From Sulfurimonas sp. UBA6014 (lineage in GTDB: Bacteria > Campylobacterota > Campylobacteria > Campylobacterales > Sulfurimonadaceae), in assembly GCA_002428085.1 (NCBI GenBank), contig DJAA01000003.1, forward strand, positions 7,537 through 22,194: 14,658 nucleotides of DNA, read 5' to 3'. Made by a program: the position numbers and the translations under genes. This document shows positions 1-7,090 of the stretch, in pieces. The notes beneath the pieces were generated by a model, which had not been told where the DNA came from, made no database searches, and was given only the letters and a program-made list of their open reading frames with translations. Position 1 is the stretch's first letter; every line of letters begins with the position of its first letter.

Positions 1-1098
1 AAGATATGCCACAGCATGCGCACTCTCAAACGCAGGGATAATTCCCTCCTTACGAGAGAGCCATACAAAAGCGTCCAAAGCCTCTTTATCAGTTACATTG
101 TCATAGCCGACTGATTTGTTGTCTTTATGAAAAGCGTGTTCAGGTCCGATGCCTGGGTAGTCAAGTCCCGCACTGATAGAGTGGGCTTCTTGAATCTGTC
201 CATCTTCATCTTGAAGCAAATACGTCATCTGTCCATGCAAAACGCCAGGACGACCTTTTTCAAGAGAACAGCCGTGTTTATCCGTATTTACGCCAAAACC
301 GCCCGCCTCGATGCCGATACATCTCACTTCTTTATCTTCTAAAAAGTGCTGAAAAGTTCCAATTGCATTGCTTCCGCCACCGATACATGCCAAAACATAA
401 TCGGGCAAGCGATTCTCTTTTTCAAGTATTTGCGCGCGCGCTTCATAGCCTATAATAGCCTGAAAATCTCTTACCATCATCGGATAAGGATGTGGACCTG
501 CAACGGTGCCTATGATATAAAAAGTGTCTCGCGCATTGGTCACCCAGTGACGAATCGCATCATTCATAGCATCTTTGAGTGTTTTGCTTCCACTCTCAAC
601 CGCATTTACTTTTGCACCCAAAAGCTTCATGCGAAAGACATTGAGCTCTTGTCTTATCACGTCTTTTGCACCCATAAATATTTCACATTCTAAATCTAAA
701 AGGGCACATATAGTCGCAGTTGCAACTCCATGTTGTCCAGCTCCCGTCTCTGCAATAATTTTTTTGTATCCGAGCTGTTTTGCCATAAGCCCTTGCGCTA
801 TAACATTGTTTACTTTATGTGCACCTGTATGGTTTAAATCTTCCCGTTTGAGATAGATTTTAGCACCCAACTCTTTTGAGATATTTTCTGCAAAATAGAG
901 TGGGGAAGGGCGACCTATATAATCTTTAAGATAATAATCCACTTTCGTCCAAAAATCCTTATCAAATCGAATACGTTTGTACTCCTCTTCGAGTTTTGTG
1001 AGTGCAGGCATCAATGTCTCAGGGACATATCTGCCTCCAAAAATACCAAAGTGCCCATTTTTATTTGGGTCAAATTTCGATGCTGATGGGATATACAT
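1..1098 (-). CDS. trpB: Tryptophan synthase beta chain (partial, C-terminus off the left edge)
   Basis: TrpB is a cytoplasmic PLP enzyme that condenses indole with serine to make tryptophan, normally in complex with TrpA. The reading frame is open to base 1 and gives 366 codons. The family is about 400 residues long, so roughly 30-40 C-terminal residues are missing. Visible motifs are the N-terminal FGGRYVPE at about 20-27, the PLP lysine in HTGAHKVNN (K95), and the PLP-phosphate loop GGGSNA at 240-245. The sequence resembles the usual TrpB1 type, not TrpB2. The ATG shares its A with the TAA stop of apt (TAATG), so translation is probably coupled to apt. No other trp gene is visible in the window; trpA could lie to the left. 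Confidence 0.96.
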   Translation of the reverse strand, partial: MYIPSASKFDPNKNGHFGIFGGRYVPETLMPALTKLEEEYKRIRFDKDFWTKVDYYLKDYIGRPSPLYFAENISKELGAKIYLKREDLNHTGAHKVNNVIAQGLMAKQLGYKKIIAETGAGQHGVATATICALLDLECEIFMGAKDVIRQELNVFRMKLLGAKVNAVESGSKTLKDAMNDAIRHWVTNARDTFYIIGTVAGPHPYPMMVRDFQAIIGYEARAQILEKENRLPDYVLACIGGGSNAIGTFQHFLEDKEVRCIGIEAGGFGVNTDKHGCSLEKGRPGVLHGQMTYLLQDEDGQIQEAHSISAGLDYPGIGPEHAFHKDNKSVGYDNVTDKEALDAFVWLSRKEGIIPAFESAHAVAYL

Positions 1099-1646
1099 TA
1101 ATTTACCTCCACTAAAGTGTACACTTGAGTTTTTTCTTTTAAATTTTTAATACCGTCTAAAAAATGCAGACCTATAATAAAACAAGCCTCTACGCACTCT
1201 GCACCTGCTTGTTTTATAAGCGTTGCCGCGGCATTCGCAGTTCCACCTGTCGCAATGAGGTCATCTATAAGTAAGACTCTAGCTTGTGGAATTTGACTAA
1301 AAGCATCGATGTGTACCTCAATCTCATCTACACCGTATTCTAAAGAGTATTTTTCACTAATGGTTGTATAAGGGAGTTTGCCTTTTTTTCTAATAGGAAC
1401 AAAGCCGATTTGAAGCATTTGAGCAAGTGTAGCCCCAAAGATAAAACCTCTTGCGTCGATGCCAGCAATATAGTCTAAATCGTACTCTTTATATTTTTGA
1501 TGCAAGTGATGCATCAAAATACCATACGCTTCTTTGTTGTTTAGTAATGTAGTGATATCTTTAAAAACAATTCCAGGTTTTGGAAAATCTTTTATGTCTC
1601 GTATCGAATTTTCGATGATGCTTTGGTCGTGTAAACTTAGTTTCAT
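1098..1646 (-). CDS. apt: Adenine phosphoribosyltransferase
   Basis: Apt converts adenine and PRPP to AMP in purine salvage and acts in the cytoplasm. The 182-residue length is normal for the family. The PRPP-binding motif VLLIDDLIATGGTAN lies at 124-138 with the paired aspartates D128 and D129. Other family segments are ARGFIFGATLA (65-75) and RKKGKLP (86-92). The ATG is preceded by an AAGGAAAT ribosome-binding site about 7 bases upstream. The gene follows the small coiled-coil gene after 12 bases, and its stop overlaps the trpB start by one base. It belongs to the folD-to-trpB minus-strand cluster. The assignment is secure. Confidence 0.97.
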   Translation of the reverse strand: MKLSLHDQSIIENSIRDIKDFPKPGIVFKDITTLLNNKEAYGILMHHLHQKYKEYDLDYIAGIDARGFIFGATLAQMLQIGFVPIRKKGKLPYTTISEKYSLEYGVDEIEVHIDAFSQIPQARVLLIDDLIATGGTANAAATLIKQAGAECVEACFIIGLHFLDGIKNLKEKTQVYTLVEVN

Positions 1647-1658
1647 GATAGTATTTCC

Positions 1659-1991
1659 TTATAATAGTGCGTCTATTCGACCCTCAAGTGCTTTTATTTT
1701 TGCATTGAGACGATCTGTTTCTTGTCTATGTTTTGAATTTCGTTGCTTTAAAACTTTTAGCTCATTACGCAACTTGGTAAGTTCTTCGCTCAAAATATCT
1801 ATATTTCCTAAAGCACGTTGCAACTGTATCTGATACTTTCTGATGAGTATTTCAGCCTCTCTGAGGGTGAGTTTCATCAAGTCATTGCTTCTTTTTTCTC
1901 TATTTGTAATGCTTTTAAAGTAGTACATTTTAACAAAGAGATAAATAGAGAGCATTGCTAAAGCCGTTAAAAGTGACCATTGTACAAACAT
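1659..1991 (-). CDS. Small membrane-anchored coiled-coil protein, function unknown
   Basis: I do not recognise a named family for this 110-residue protein. Residues 5-25 form one hydrophobic N-terminal helix. The rest is charged, rich in Leu, Glu, Lys, Arg and Gln, and heptad-like, with a likely coiled coil from about 40 to 108 and no Pro or Cys in that stretch. The layout suggests a protein anchored in the inner membrane with a long coiled-coil tail, broadly like FtsB/FtsL or YhcB-type proteins, but there is no sequence match I would name. The start has an AAGGAT ribosome-binding site overlapping the rpiB stop, and the gene sits 4 bases after rpiB and 12 before apt, so it is almost surely co-transcribed with them. 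Confidence 0.8.
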   Translation of the reverse strand: MFVQWSLLTALAMLSIYLFVKMYYFKSITNREKRSNDLMKLTLREAEILIRKYQIQLQRALGNIDILSEELTKLRNELKVLKQRNSKHRQETDRLNAKIKALEGRIDALL

Positions 1992-1995
1992 CGTG

Positions 1996-2424
1996 CTATC
2001 CTTCTATCTTTTGAACTCGAGCGCAGTGTCTGCCACCATCAAACTTTCCCGCAATCCAAGCGTCCAAGATAGATTCACATACACCTTTGCCAATAATCCT
2101 CTCTCCAAAACAAAGAACATTTGCGTCATTGTGCCCTCGTGCAACCGTTGCAGTATATGCATCATGACAGAGTGCGGCACGTATGCCTGCGTGGCGATTT
2201 GCTGCCATACTCATCCCTATCCCTGAGCCGCATATCAAGATACCTTGAGCTGTAGAATCTTCTAAAACAGCTTTGGCAACTTCATGCGCATAATCAGGAT
2301 AATCAACTCTCTCTTTTGAATAAGGTCCTAAATCAAGGACTTCATGACCTTTTTCTTTTAAAAGTGCAACGGTATAATCTTTCAAATCAACTCCAGCATG
2401 GTCTGTTGCAATATAAAATTTCAT
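1996..2424 (-). CDS. rpiB: Ribose-5-phosphate isomerase B
   Basis: RpiB interconverts ribose-5-phosphate and ribulose-5-phosphate in the pentose phosphate pathway and supplies ribose for PRPP. That fits the nearby PRPP-using apt gene, although this functional link is inference. The 142-residue protein shows the family signatures: TDHAG near the N-terminus (D8, H9), the catalytic cysteine segment ILICGSGIGMSMAANR with C65, and RGHNDANVL with H98. An AAGGAAG ribosome-binding site precedes the ATG, 9 bases after the M50 protease stop. It belongs to the RpiB/LacAB family. With no lacA/lacB pair present, RpiB is the better call. Confidence 0.96.
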   Translation of the reverse strand: MKFYIATDHAGVDLKDYTVALLKEKGHEVLDLGPYSKERVDYPDYAHEVAKAVLEDSTAQGILICGSGIGMSMAANRHAGIRAALCHDAYTATVARGHNDANVLCFGERIIGKGVCESILDAWIAGKFDGGRHCARVQKIEG

Positions 2425-2433
2425 CTTCTTCCT

Positions 2434-3111
2434 TTATTGTAGTAATAATTGCAAAATAGTTTCAACGGGTAAAATGAGTAAGTAATCTTTTAAAGGTGTC
2501 ATTAAAACAATCAGAACAATAATGATGCCGTATCTTTCATTTTTATAAAAAAATTCTGCTATGGCATTTATCTTATATTTTAAAGCTAAATGCATAATGA
2601 AGTGAGCGCCATCAAACTGTGGAATAGGAAGCAGATTAAACACCCCAAGGATAACGTTAATAACTAAAAGTTGAAATACAAAAATATAAGTAAATATATA
2701 AAACATACTATCAACAGTCGTAGGTTGCGCCATGCTCATAACAGCAATGGAAGCAAACGCTGCAAGGGTGAAGTTATACACAATCCCTGCTAAATCAACC
2801 TGCATCGCGGCATTGTAGCCACCATTTTTAATGACAGTTGAGACATTAATAGGAACTGGTTTTGCCCAGCCAAATAAAAAACCGCTCTCAGTTCCTAAAA
2901 GCATAGGTAAAAAATACAGAGTTAAGGGAACAATGATAGTTCCTACCAAATCTATGTGCAAAAGAGGGTTTATGGAGAGTCTTCCAGCATTTTTAGCCGT
3001 CGTGTCACCATACATGAAAGCTATCCACCCATGCATGATTTCATGCCCGATAATAGCAACAGCCAGTGCGAGAACAGCAGCTGCTATTTTGAGTAAATCA
3101 ATAGATTCCAT
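2434..3111 (-). CDS. Site-2-protease-family (M50) membrane metalloprotease
   Basis: This is a polytopic inner-membrane zinc protease of the M50 family, the compact type without PDZ or CBS domains (225 residues). The zinc-binding HEIMH lies at 23-27 inside the first helix. The third zinc ligand is in NLLPIPQFDGAH at 159-170, with D167. The usual AGPxxN segment appears as AGIVYN at about 108-113. Several hydrophobic segments follow, at roughly 50-70, 105-125, 135-160 and 195-215. Members of this clade cleave substrates within the membrane, but the target here is unknown. The ATG at 3111 lies inside the 3' end of lepB, giving a 14-base overlap, so the two genes are probably translationally coupled. 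The family is certain; the substrate and a gene name cannot be given. Confidence 0.92.
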   Translation of the reverse strand: MESIDLLKIAAAVLALAVAIIGHEIMHGWIAFMYGDTTAKNAGRLSINPLLHIDLVGTIIVPLTLYFLPMLLGTESGFLFGWAKPVPINVSTVIKNGGYNAAMQVDLAGIVYNFTLAAFASIAVMSMAQPTTVDSMFYIFTYIFVFQLLVINVILGVFNLLPIPQFDGAHFIMHLALKYKINAIAEFFYKNERYGIIIVLIVLMTPLKDYLLILPVETILQLLLQ

Positions 3112-3907
3112 GGTCGTTTATATCTTGTTGTATTCTCTCTTTTTGAGCCAAATCTAGGTGTGCAGGCGATTCCAAATCTGTGGGTGTTTTACCCATTCTG
3201 TCCCATCGAATCTCCCAATTTTCATCAACAGAAAAATAGATAAACCACGGAGTTCCTTCAATGTTATCATAAGGAACCGCGCCCCAAAAACGGCTATCAT
3301 TGGAGTGGTCACGATTGTCTCCCATCATGAAGTAATATCCCTCTTCAATTTTAATAGGTGCAAAATTGAAAAGCTCTTGAGGGTATCTTCCGTCATTGAT
3401 AATTTTATCATCATGATGGATACCTGGATGTTTTTTCATATAAGGATTTTTCACCCAAAGTTTCTCATCAAAAACAATGATTTCATACTCTGCAAACTCT
3501 TTTTGAATCCACGCATCTCCCTCACTATGGTGTAGATATAAGTCTTTGTTTAAAACAAAAAGCTCATCGCCAGGGAGTCCAACGCATCTTTTGACAAAGT
3601 GCTGTTTTACATTTCCCGGATATCTAAAGATGATGATATCTCCTCTTTGAGGTTTCTCTCCATCAAAAAGACGAAGAGAATCACTCCAAGGCATGATAGA
3701 CATCTCTAAGAAAGGGATATGGGGCATCGGGGTTCCATAAGCAAACTTTTTGGCAAAGAGGTGATCACCTACAAGAAGTGAATCTTTCATAGAGCCAGAG
3801 GGAATTCTAAAAGCCTGAGCGACAAAGAAAATAACAACTAAGACGATAATAATAGTCCCAGTCCACGAATTTGAGAATTTATAGGCTTTTTGTAAAATTT
3901 TTTTCAT
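3098..3907 (-). CDS. lepB: Signal peptidase I
   Basis: LepB removes signal peptides from exported proteins on the outer face of the inner membrane. The 269-residue protein has one N-terminal membrane helix (about 16-33) followed at once by the catalytic serine box IPSGSM (S39). The lysine box HFVKRCVGLPGD follows with K106, and then the conserved GDNRDHSNDSRFWG at 196-209. Both members of the Ser/Lys dyad are present. A polar insertion between the Lys box and the GDNRD box (about 115-190) contains a His-rich stretch. The ATG directly abuts the TAG stop of folD, and the 3' end overlaps the M50 protease gene by 14 bases, so lepB is an internal member of the folD operon. Confidence 0.97.
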   Translation of the reverse strand: MKKILQKAYKFSNSWTGTIIIVLVVIFFVAQAFRIPSGSMKDSLLVGDHLFAKKFAYGTPMPHIPFLEMSIMPWSDSLRLFDGEKPQRGDIIIFRYPGNVKQHFVKRCVGLPGDELFVLNKDLYLHHSEGDAWIQKEFAEYEIIVFDEKLWVKNPYMKKHPGIHHDDKIINDGRYPQELFNFAPIKIEEGYYFMMGDNRDHSNDSRFWGAVPYDNIEGTPWFIYFSVDENWEIRWDRMGKTPTDLESPAHLDLAQKERIQQDINDHGIY

Positions 3908-4765
3908 CTATTTTTGCTCTTTTGTTTGGATTTGTGCCGCTTTGAGTGAGTTATTGAGAAGCATAGCGATGGTCATCGGACCAACTCCGCCGGGAACAGG
4001 GGTGATATAGGAGCATTTTTTACTTACATGTGCAAAATCAACATCACCAACAAGCTCTCCACTGGAAGTACGGTTGATTCCTATGTCGATAATGATAGCA
4101 TTTTCTTGAACCATATCTTCGCGAATAAGATTAATAACACCAGCTCCAACGAAAAGCAGGTCAGCGTTAAGGGTGTGCTTTTTCAAATCATCCGTAAAAA
4201 TATGGCATATTTCTACAGTCGCGTTTGCATTTAAAAGCAAGGCTGCCATTGGTTTGCCAACAATATTTGAAGCACCCACAACGACACAGTTTTTCCCCTT
4301 GACATCAATGGTGTACTCTTTTAACAATTCCATAACTCCTAAAGGAGTGCATGGAACAAAACCCTCAAGTCCCGTGGAGAGTCTACCCACATTATATGGA
4401 TGAAAACCGTCCACATCTTTACTCGGATCTACAAGCTCTAAAATCCTTGTAGTATTAATATGTGGAGGCAACGGAAGCTGGACAAGTATCCCATGAATAT
4501 TTGGATTTTTATTCATCATCGTGATGGTGTTTTCTATCGCTTCTTGTGAGATATCTTCAGGCATTTCATGCGTAACTGAATAAAATCCCACTCTATCACA
4601 CGCTTTTTTTTTCATATTGACGTATGCTGCACTCGCAGGGTCATGTCCTACGAGTATCACAGCCAATCCAGGGACTAAACCAGTCGTTTGTTTTAAAATT
4701 TTTGTATTTGCAAGAACGGTTTTTTCTATTTTCTGTGAAAGTAATTTTCCATCAAGAAGTTGCAT
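3908..4765 (-). CDS. folD: Bifunctional methylenetetrahydrofolate dehydrogenase / cyclohydrolase
   Basis: FolD oxidises 5,10-methylene-THF to methenyl-THF and hydrolyses it to 10-formyl-THF, feeding purine synthesis and formyl-Met-tRNA. The length of 285 residues is typical. Active-site residues are present: the YVxxK motif (Y48, K52), Q96 in VQLPLP, and D119 in KDVDGFHPYN. The dinucleotide-binding loop is GASNIVGKP (164-172), and PGGVGPMTIAML (258-269) closes the fold. A GAGG ribosome-binding site lies 5 bases before the ATG. This is the first gene of the leftward cluster and has its own -10 box just upstream. The lepB start follows its stop without a gap. Confidence 0.97.
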   Translation of the reverse strand: MQLLDGKLLSQKIEKTVLANTKILKQTTGLVPGLAVILVGHDPASAAYVNMKKKACDRVGFYSVTHEMPEDISQEAIENTITMMNKNPNIHGILVQLPLPPHINTTRILELVDPSKDVDGFHPYNVGRLSTGLEGFVPCTPLGVMELLKEYTIDVKGKNCVVVGASNIVGKPMAALLLNANATVEICHIFTDDLKKHTLNADLLFVGAGVINLIREDMVQENAIIIDIGINRTSSGELVGDVDFAHVSKKCSYITPVPGGVGPMTIAMLLNNSLKAAQIQTKEQK

Positions 4766-4791
4766 TTAAACCTCATAAATTATTTTTTTAC

Positions 4792-4797
4792 TATAAT
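4792..4797 (+). promoter_or_regulatory. Putative -10 box (TATAAT) of the cytochrome c gene
   Basis: A perfect TATAAT follows a T-rich stretch (TATTTTTTTA). It would start transcription near 4804. That leaves the ATG at 4807 almost leaderless, while the ATG at 4828 gets a proper ribosome-binding site, which supports the latter as the gene start. Confidence 0.6.
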
Positions 4798-4798
4798 A
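4793..4798 (-). promoter_or_regulatory. Putative -10 box (TATTAT) of the folD operon
   Basis: Read on the minus strand, TATTAT sits about 28 bases before the folD ATG. Transcription would start near 4786 and leave a short leader that still contains the GAGG site. No clear -35 is seen, which is usual for RpoD promoters in Campylobacterota. The box overlaps the opposite-strand TATAAT by five bases. Confidence 0.45.
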
Positions 4799-4827
4799 TC
4801 GCTTTAATGATAAAAGGTCGCTTTACG

Positions 4828-5163
4828 ATGCAACATATAATTTTCTTAACTTTGCCTATTTTTCTCTTCGGAGCAAGTAGTTTTATCACCCCAGTTGAGT
4901 ACGCTTCACAACTCTACAAAAACCCTCGTGGAATAGGGTGTCATCACTGTCATGGTGAAAATGGAGAGGGGAAAATTGTTGCAAATTATGTGCACAAAAA
5001 AGTACAAAAAACTTTTGAAGGTCCGCGTATCAACAGCTTAGAATACAGTAAATTCTATAGTGCTTTAAATAACAGAGTAGATGGAATGCCTCGCTATTTT
5101 TTGACACAAAAAGAGATAGAAGCCCTCTATTTATACCTACATAAAGATGATAATAACAAGTGA
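4828..5163 (+). CDS. Periplasmic mono-haem c-type cytochrome
   Basis: This is a small exported electron carrier of 111 residues. Residues 1 to about 17 form a short Sec-type signal peptide (hydrophobic core IIFLTLPIFLF). The haem-attachment motif CHHCH lies at 38-42 (C38, C41, axial H42), followed by GENGEGK as in class I cytochromes c. A likely Met axial ligand is M87 in DGMPRYF, and the closing helix TQKEIEALYLYL is also class I-like. The start at 4828 was chosen because AAAAGG lies about 10 bases upstream; an in-frame ATG at 4807 would add seven residues (MIKGRFT) before the signal peptide. The CitE-like gene follows after 15 bases. The redox partner is unknown. Confidence 0.9.
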   Translation: MQHIIFLTLPIFLFGASSFITPVEYASQLYKNPRGIGCHHCHGENGEGKIVANYVHKKVQKTFEGPRINSLEYSKFYSALNNRVDGMPRYFLTQKEIEALYLYLHKDDNNK

Positions 5164-5178
5164 TGAAAGAGGCTAAAA

Positions 5179-6111
5179 ATGCAAAATGATTTACTCCAAA
5201 AAATTATAATCGCCTATGAAAACAGGGATTTGGAAGCTCTGGATGCCCTAGCAGTTCCAAAATACAGAACGCTCAATAAAACAAAGAATTTTCGCTCACC
5301 TCTTATGCTCTCATGTAACAACATTTTGCACCTCCATAAGATTGCTACCTTAGAAGCTGATTGCATTATGCTCAATCTTGAAGATGGAGTAAGCCCACAG
5401 GAGAAACCATTTGCCCTTGTTTTGTGTGCCATTTTCTTAACCGTTTATGACAACTGCGATAAAAAACTTGTGGTGAGAGTCAATGCACTTGATGATGGCG
5501 GCTATGATGAGATAACCTATCTTAATCAGTTTATGCCCGACGCCATCAGAGTTCCTAAGATAAAAAATGAGCGAGAGGTGCGAAATGTTTTAGCACTCTT
5601 AAAAGATGGAATTGAACTGCATCTTTCCATTGAGACAGCCTCTGCTTGGAAAAATCTCACCTCTTTAGCAGTCAATCAAAATGTCACAACATTCTATCTT
5701 GGCATTTTAGATTTATTTGCCGATATGAAGCTCTCTCAAAGCCTTATAAATCGAGAAAATCCGACAATGCTTTATATGCTTTCTCACTTTCTTATTACTT
5801 GTAAATCTATGCGGGTGAAGCCTGTTTCTTTTGTCTATCAAGATTTTAAAAACTTAGAAGAGTTTAGCTTGTGGATTGCTTTGGAGAAAAATATGGGCTA
5901 TGATGCAAAAGGGTGTATTTCACCCAAGCAAGTAGCGTTGGTAAAGACTATGTTTGTAGACACGCAGGAAGATTTAGACAGAGCAATAGTCATAGTAAAA
6001 CTCTTTGAAATGCATCAAGAACTTGGGATAACAGGCTTCACCGATGAAGAGTACGGCTTTATCGACGAGCCTATTTACAAAGGGGCTTTGGCACTTTTAG
6101 GAAAAAATTAA
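5179..6111 (+). CDS. HpcH/HpaI aldolase / citrate lyase beta (CitE)-like protein
   Basis: This 310-residue cytoplasmic protein belongs to the CitE/malyl-CoA lyase TIM-barrel superfamily. Family marks are LNLEDGVSPQEK (65-76, E68 and D69), VVRVN (98-102, R100), RVPKI (124-128), the metal-ligand segment SIETASAW (150-157, E152), LGILDL (174-179, D178), and GYDAKGCISPKQ (240-251), which matches the usual GxDGKxxIHPxQ. These suggest a Mg2+-dependent lyase or thioesterase acting on an acyl-CoA or similar substrate; the exact reaction cannot be read from the sequence. It lies 15 bases after the cytochrome gene, with an AAAGAGG ribosome-binding site about 9 bases before the ATG. No citrate-lyase partner genes (citD, citF) are present, so it is not part of a citrate lyase complex in this locus. 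Confidence 0.85.
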   Translation: MQNDLLQKIIIAYENRDLEALDALAVPKYRTLNKTKNFRSPLMLSCNNILHLHKIATLEADCIMLNLEDGVSPQEKPFALVLCAIFLTVYDNCDKKLVVRVNALDDGGYDEITYLNQFMPDAIRVPKIKNEREVRNVLALLKDGIELHLSIETASAWKNLTSLAVNQNVTTFYLGILDLFADMKLSQSLINRENPTMLYMLSHFLITCKSMRVKPVSFVYQDFKNLEEFSLWIALEKNMGYDAKGCISPKQVALVKTMFVDTQEDLDRAIVIVKLFEMHQELGITGFTDEEYGFIDEPIYKGALALLGKN

Positions 6112-6135
6112 AAAACAGGGCGGAATATCAGTTAT

Positions 6136-6999
6136 TTAATATCTTGCAAGATTATAAAAAACATTGTATCTGATGAGTGTTTTTTCAGTCGGTCTTGGGT
6201 ATCTGCTATAAGCGTATTCTATCGTCTCTTTGGTTGTGTCATCAAGAACATAAAGCCCACTTTTTTGCAAAAATTTGAAGTCACTCATATCGCCATTTGG
6301 ATGGAGATAAAATTCTATAACATTAACTCTATTTACATTTAAGTCTCTTGAGAGGTTAACGCTTGCTACGCGAGTGAGAACTTCTTGGGTAATTCTTCTC
6401 ATGATTTCTTGGTTGTCAAGTATATATTGTTGTTGCTCCTCTGAGAGTTTGCCAAACTCATCACCATAAAGCTCTTTAATATTTTGGTTAATGCTACTTC
6501 CCACAACATTTTTTGTTTTTTTCTCTTGTTCTTGTTCTGAAGATTTATCTTGAGAAAGGAGAGCGTAGAGTGAATCCTTTTGTTCACTTGGCTGCTCTAC
6601 TTTTTTCTCTAGTAGCGGTATATAAGGTTTTTGGGGTGGCAATGGTTCAATTTTTGGTTTTGGTTCAACTTTAGGCTTAGATTTTGATTCGTTAAGCTGA
6701 GTTTCTTTTGGAAGTTGTTTTGTTGGTTCGTATTTTATAGGCGGTTGCTGCATAATTTTTTTAAGCTCAGAACCTTTAGGCATGAGCGGAGCTTTTTGAG
6801 GTTCTTTGATTTTTTCTTTTATACGCTCTGATTTTTTCTTTTGAAGTGGCATCTCTTTAAGAGATATTTTTATTTTTTGCGCTTCATGTTGAGGGAGGTT
6901 TTTTGTCTGAGATACCATACTGGCAAATAACCAAAAAAGAAGCAAAAATAAAAAATGTAGCAACAAGGCAACAAAAAGTGCAAAAAAAGATCTGTTCAA
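6136..6999 (-). CDS. TonB-family energy transducer-like protein (TTG start)
   Basis: This 287-residue protein has TonB architecture. It has an N-terminal membrane helix (about 5-29), a long Lys/Pro/Glu-rich periplasmic linker (about 40-140, including a KPKxEP repeat at 108-119), and a C-terminal TonB-like domain (about 205-287) with VIEFYLHPNGDMSDF and SRYPRP. TonB would transmit proton-motive-force energy to outer-membrane receptors. H15 in the helix matches the conserved TonB histidine, but the serine four residues before it is Ala. The start is TTG at 6999: an in-frame TGA lies about 14 codons upstream with no ATG or GTG between, and the next Met (residue 28) would remove the membrane helix. 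The ribosome-binding site is weak (CGGAAC). No exbB/exbD is in the window. A TolA-like role is a less likely alternative. Confidence 0.82.
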   Translation of the reverse strand: MNRSFFALFVALLLHFLFLLLFWLFASMVSQTKNLPQHEAQKIKISLKEMPLQKKKSERIKEKIKEPQKAPLMPKGSELKKIMQQPPIKYEPTKQLPKETQLNESKSKPKVEPKPKIEPLPPQKPYIPLLEKKVEQPSEQKDSLYALLSQDKSSEQEQEKKTKNVVGSSINQNIKELYGDEFGKLSEEQQQYILDNQEIMRRITQEVLTRVASVNLSRDLNVNRVNVIEFYLHPNGDMSDFKFLQKSGLYVLDDTTKETIEYAYSRYPRPTEKTLIRYNVFYNLARY

Positions 7000-7027
7000 G
7001 CTGTTCCGATTCGGGTTGATTTTGGTG

Positions 7028-7033
7028 ATTATA
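7028..7033 (-). promoter_or_regulatory. Putative extended -10 promoter of the TonB-like gene
   Basis: On the minus strand, TGATATAAT forms an extended -10 (TGnTATAAT) about 28 bases before the TTG start. It is the best promoter candidate in the space shared with hemL and predicts a leader of about 22 bases. Confidence 0.5.
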
Positions 7034-7060
7034 TCAAATCACACATTAATACTACTTCGC

Positions 7061-7066
7061 TATAAT
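7061..7066 (+). promoter_or_regulatory. Putative -10 box (TATAAT) of the hemL operon
   Basis: CGCTATAATAAAG places a perfect TATAAT 24 bases before the hemL ATG, followed by an AAAGG ribosome-binding site. It predicts a start near 7073 and so rules out longer versions of HemL. No clear -35 is visible. Confidence 0.6.
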
Positions 7067-7090
7067 AAAGAAAAATTTAAAGGTTCACAA

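Noticed and set aside
127..856. Several plus-strand open frames across the first 900 bases
   Set aside because: They lie antisense to trpB, whose PLP motifs and uninterrupted frame are clear; their translations have no recognisable domain.
4624..4827. Longer N-terminal form of the cytochrome gene
   Set aside because: It would run antisense through folD and across the promoter; the signal peptide begins at 4828.
6112..6135. Possible terminator between the convergent CitE-like and TonB-like genes
   Set aside because: There are A/T runs but no stem with meaningful pairing in the 24-base gap, so no terminator is called.
6630..6680. Repetitive DNA suggestive of a tandem repeat
   Set aside because: It encodes the KPKxEP Lys/Pro linker typical of TonB proteins; only two short units are present and it is explained by the protein.
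7016..7090. Upstream in-frame extension of hemL from a TTG
   Set aside because: It overlaps the TATAAT at 7061 and adds residues not found in the family; the ATG at 7091 has a ribosome-binding site and the conserved N-terminus.
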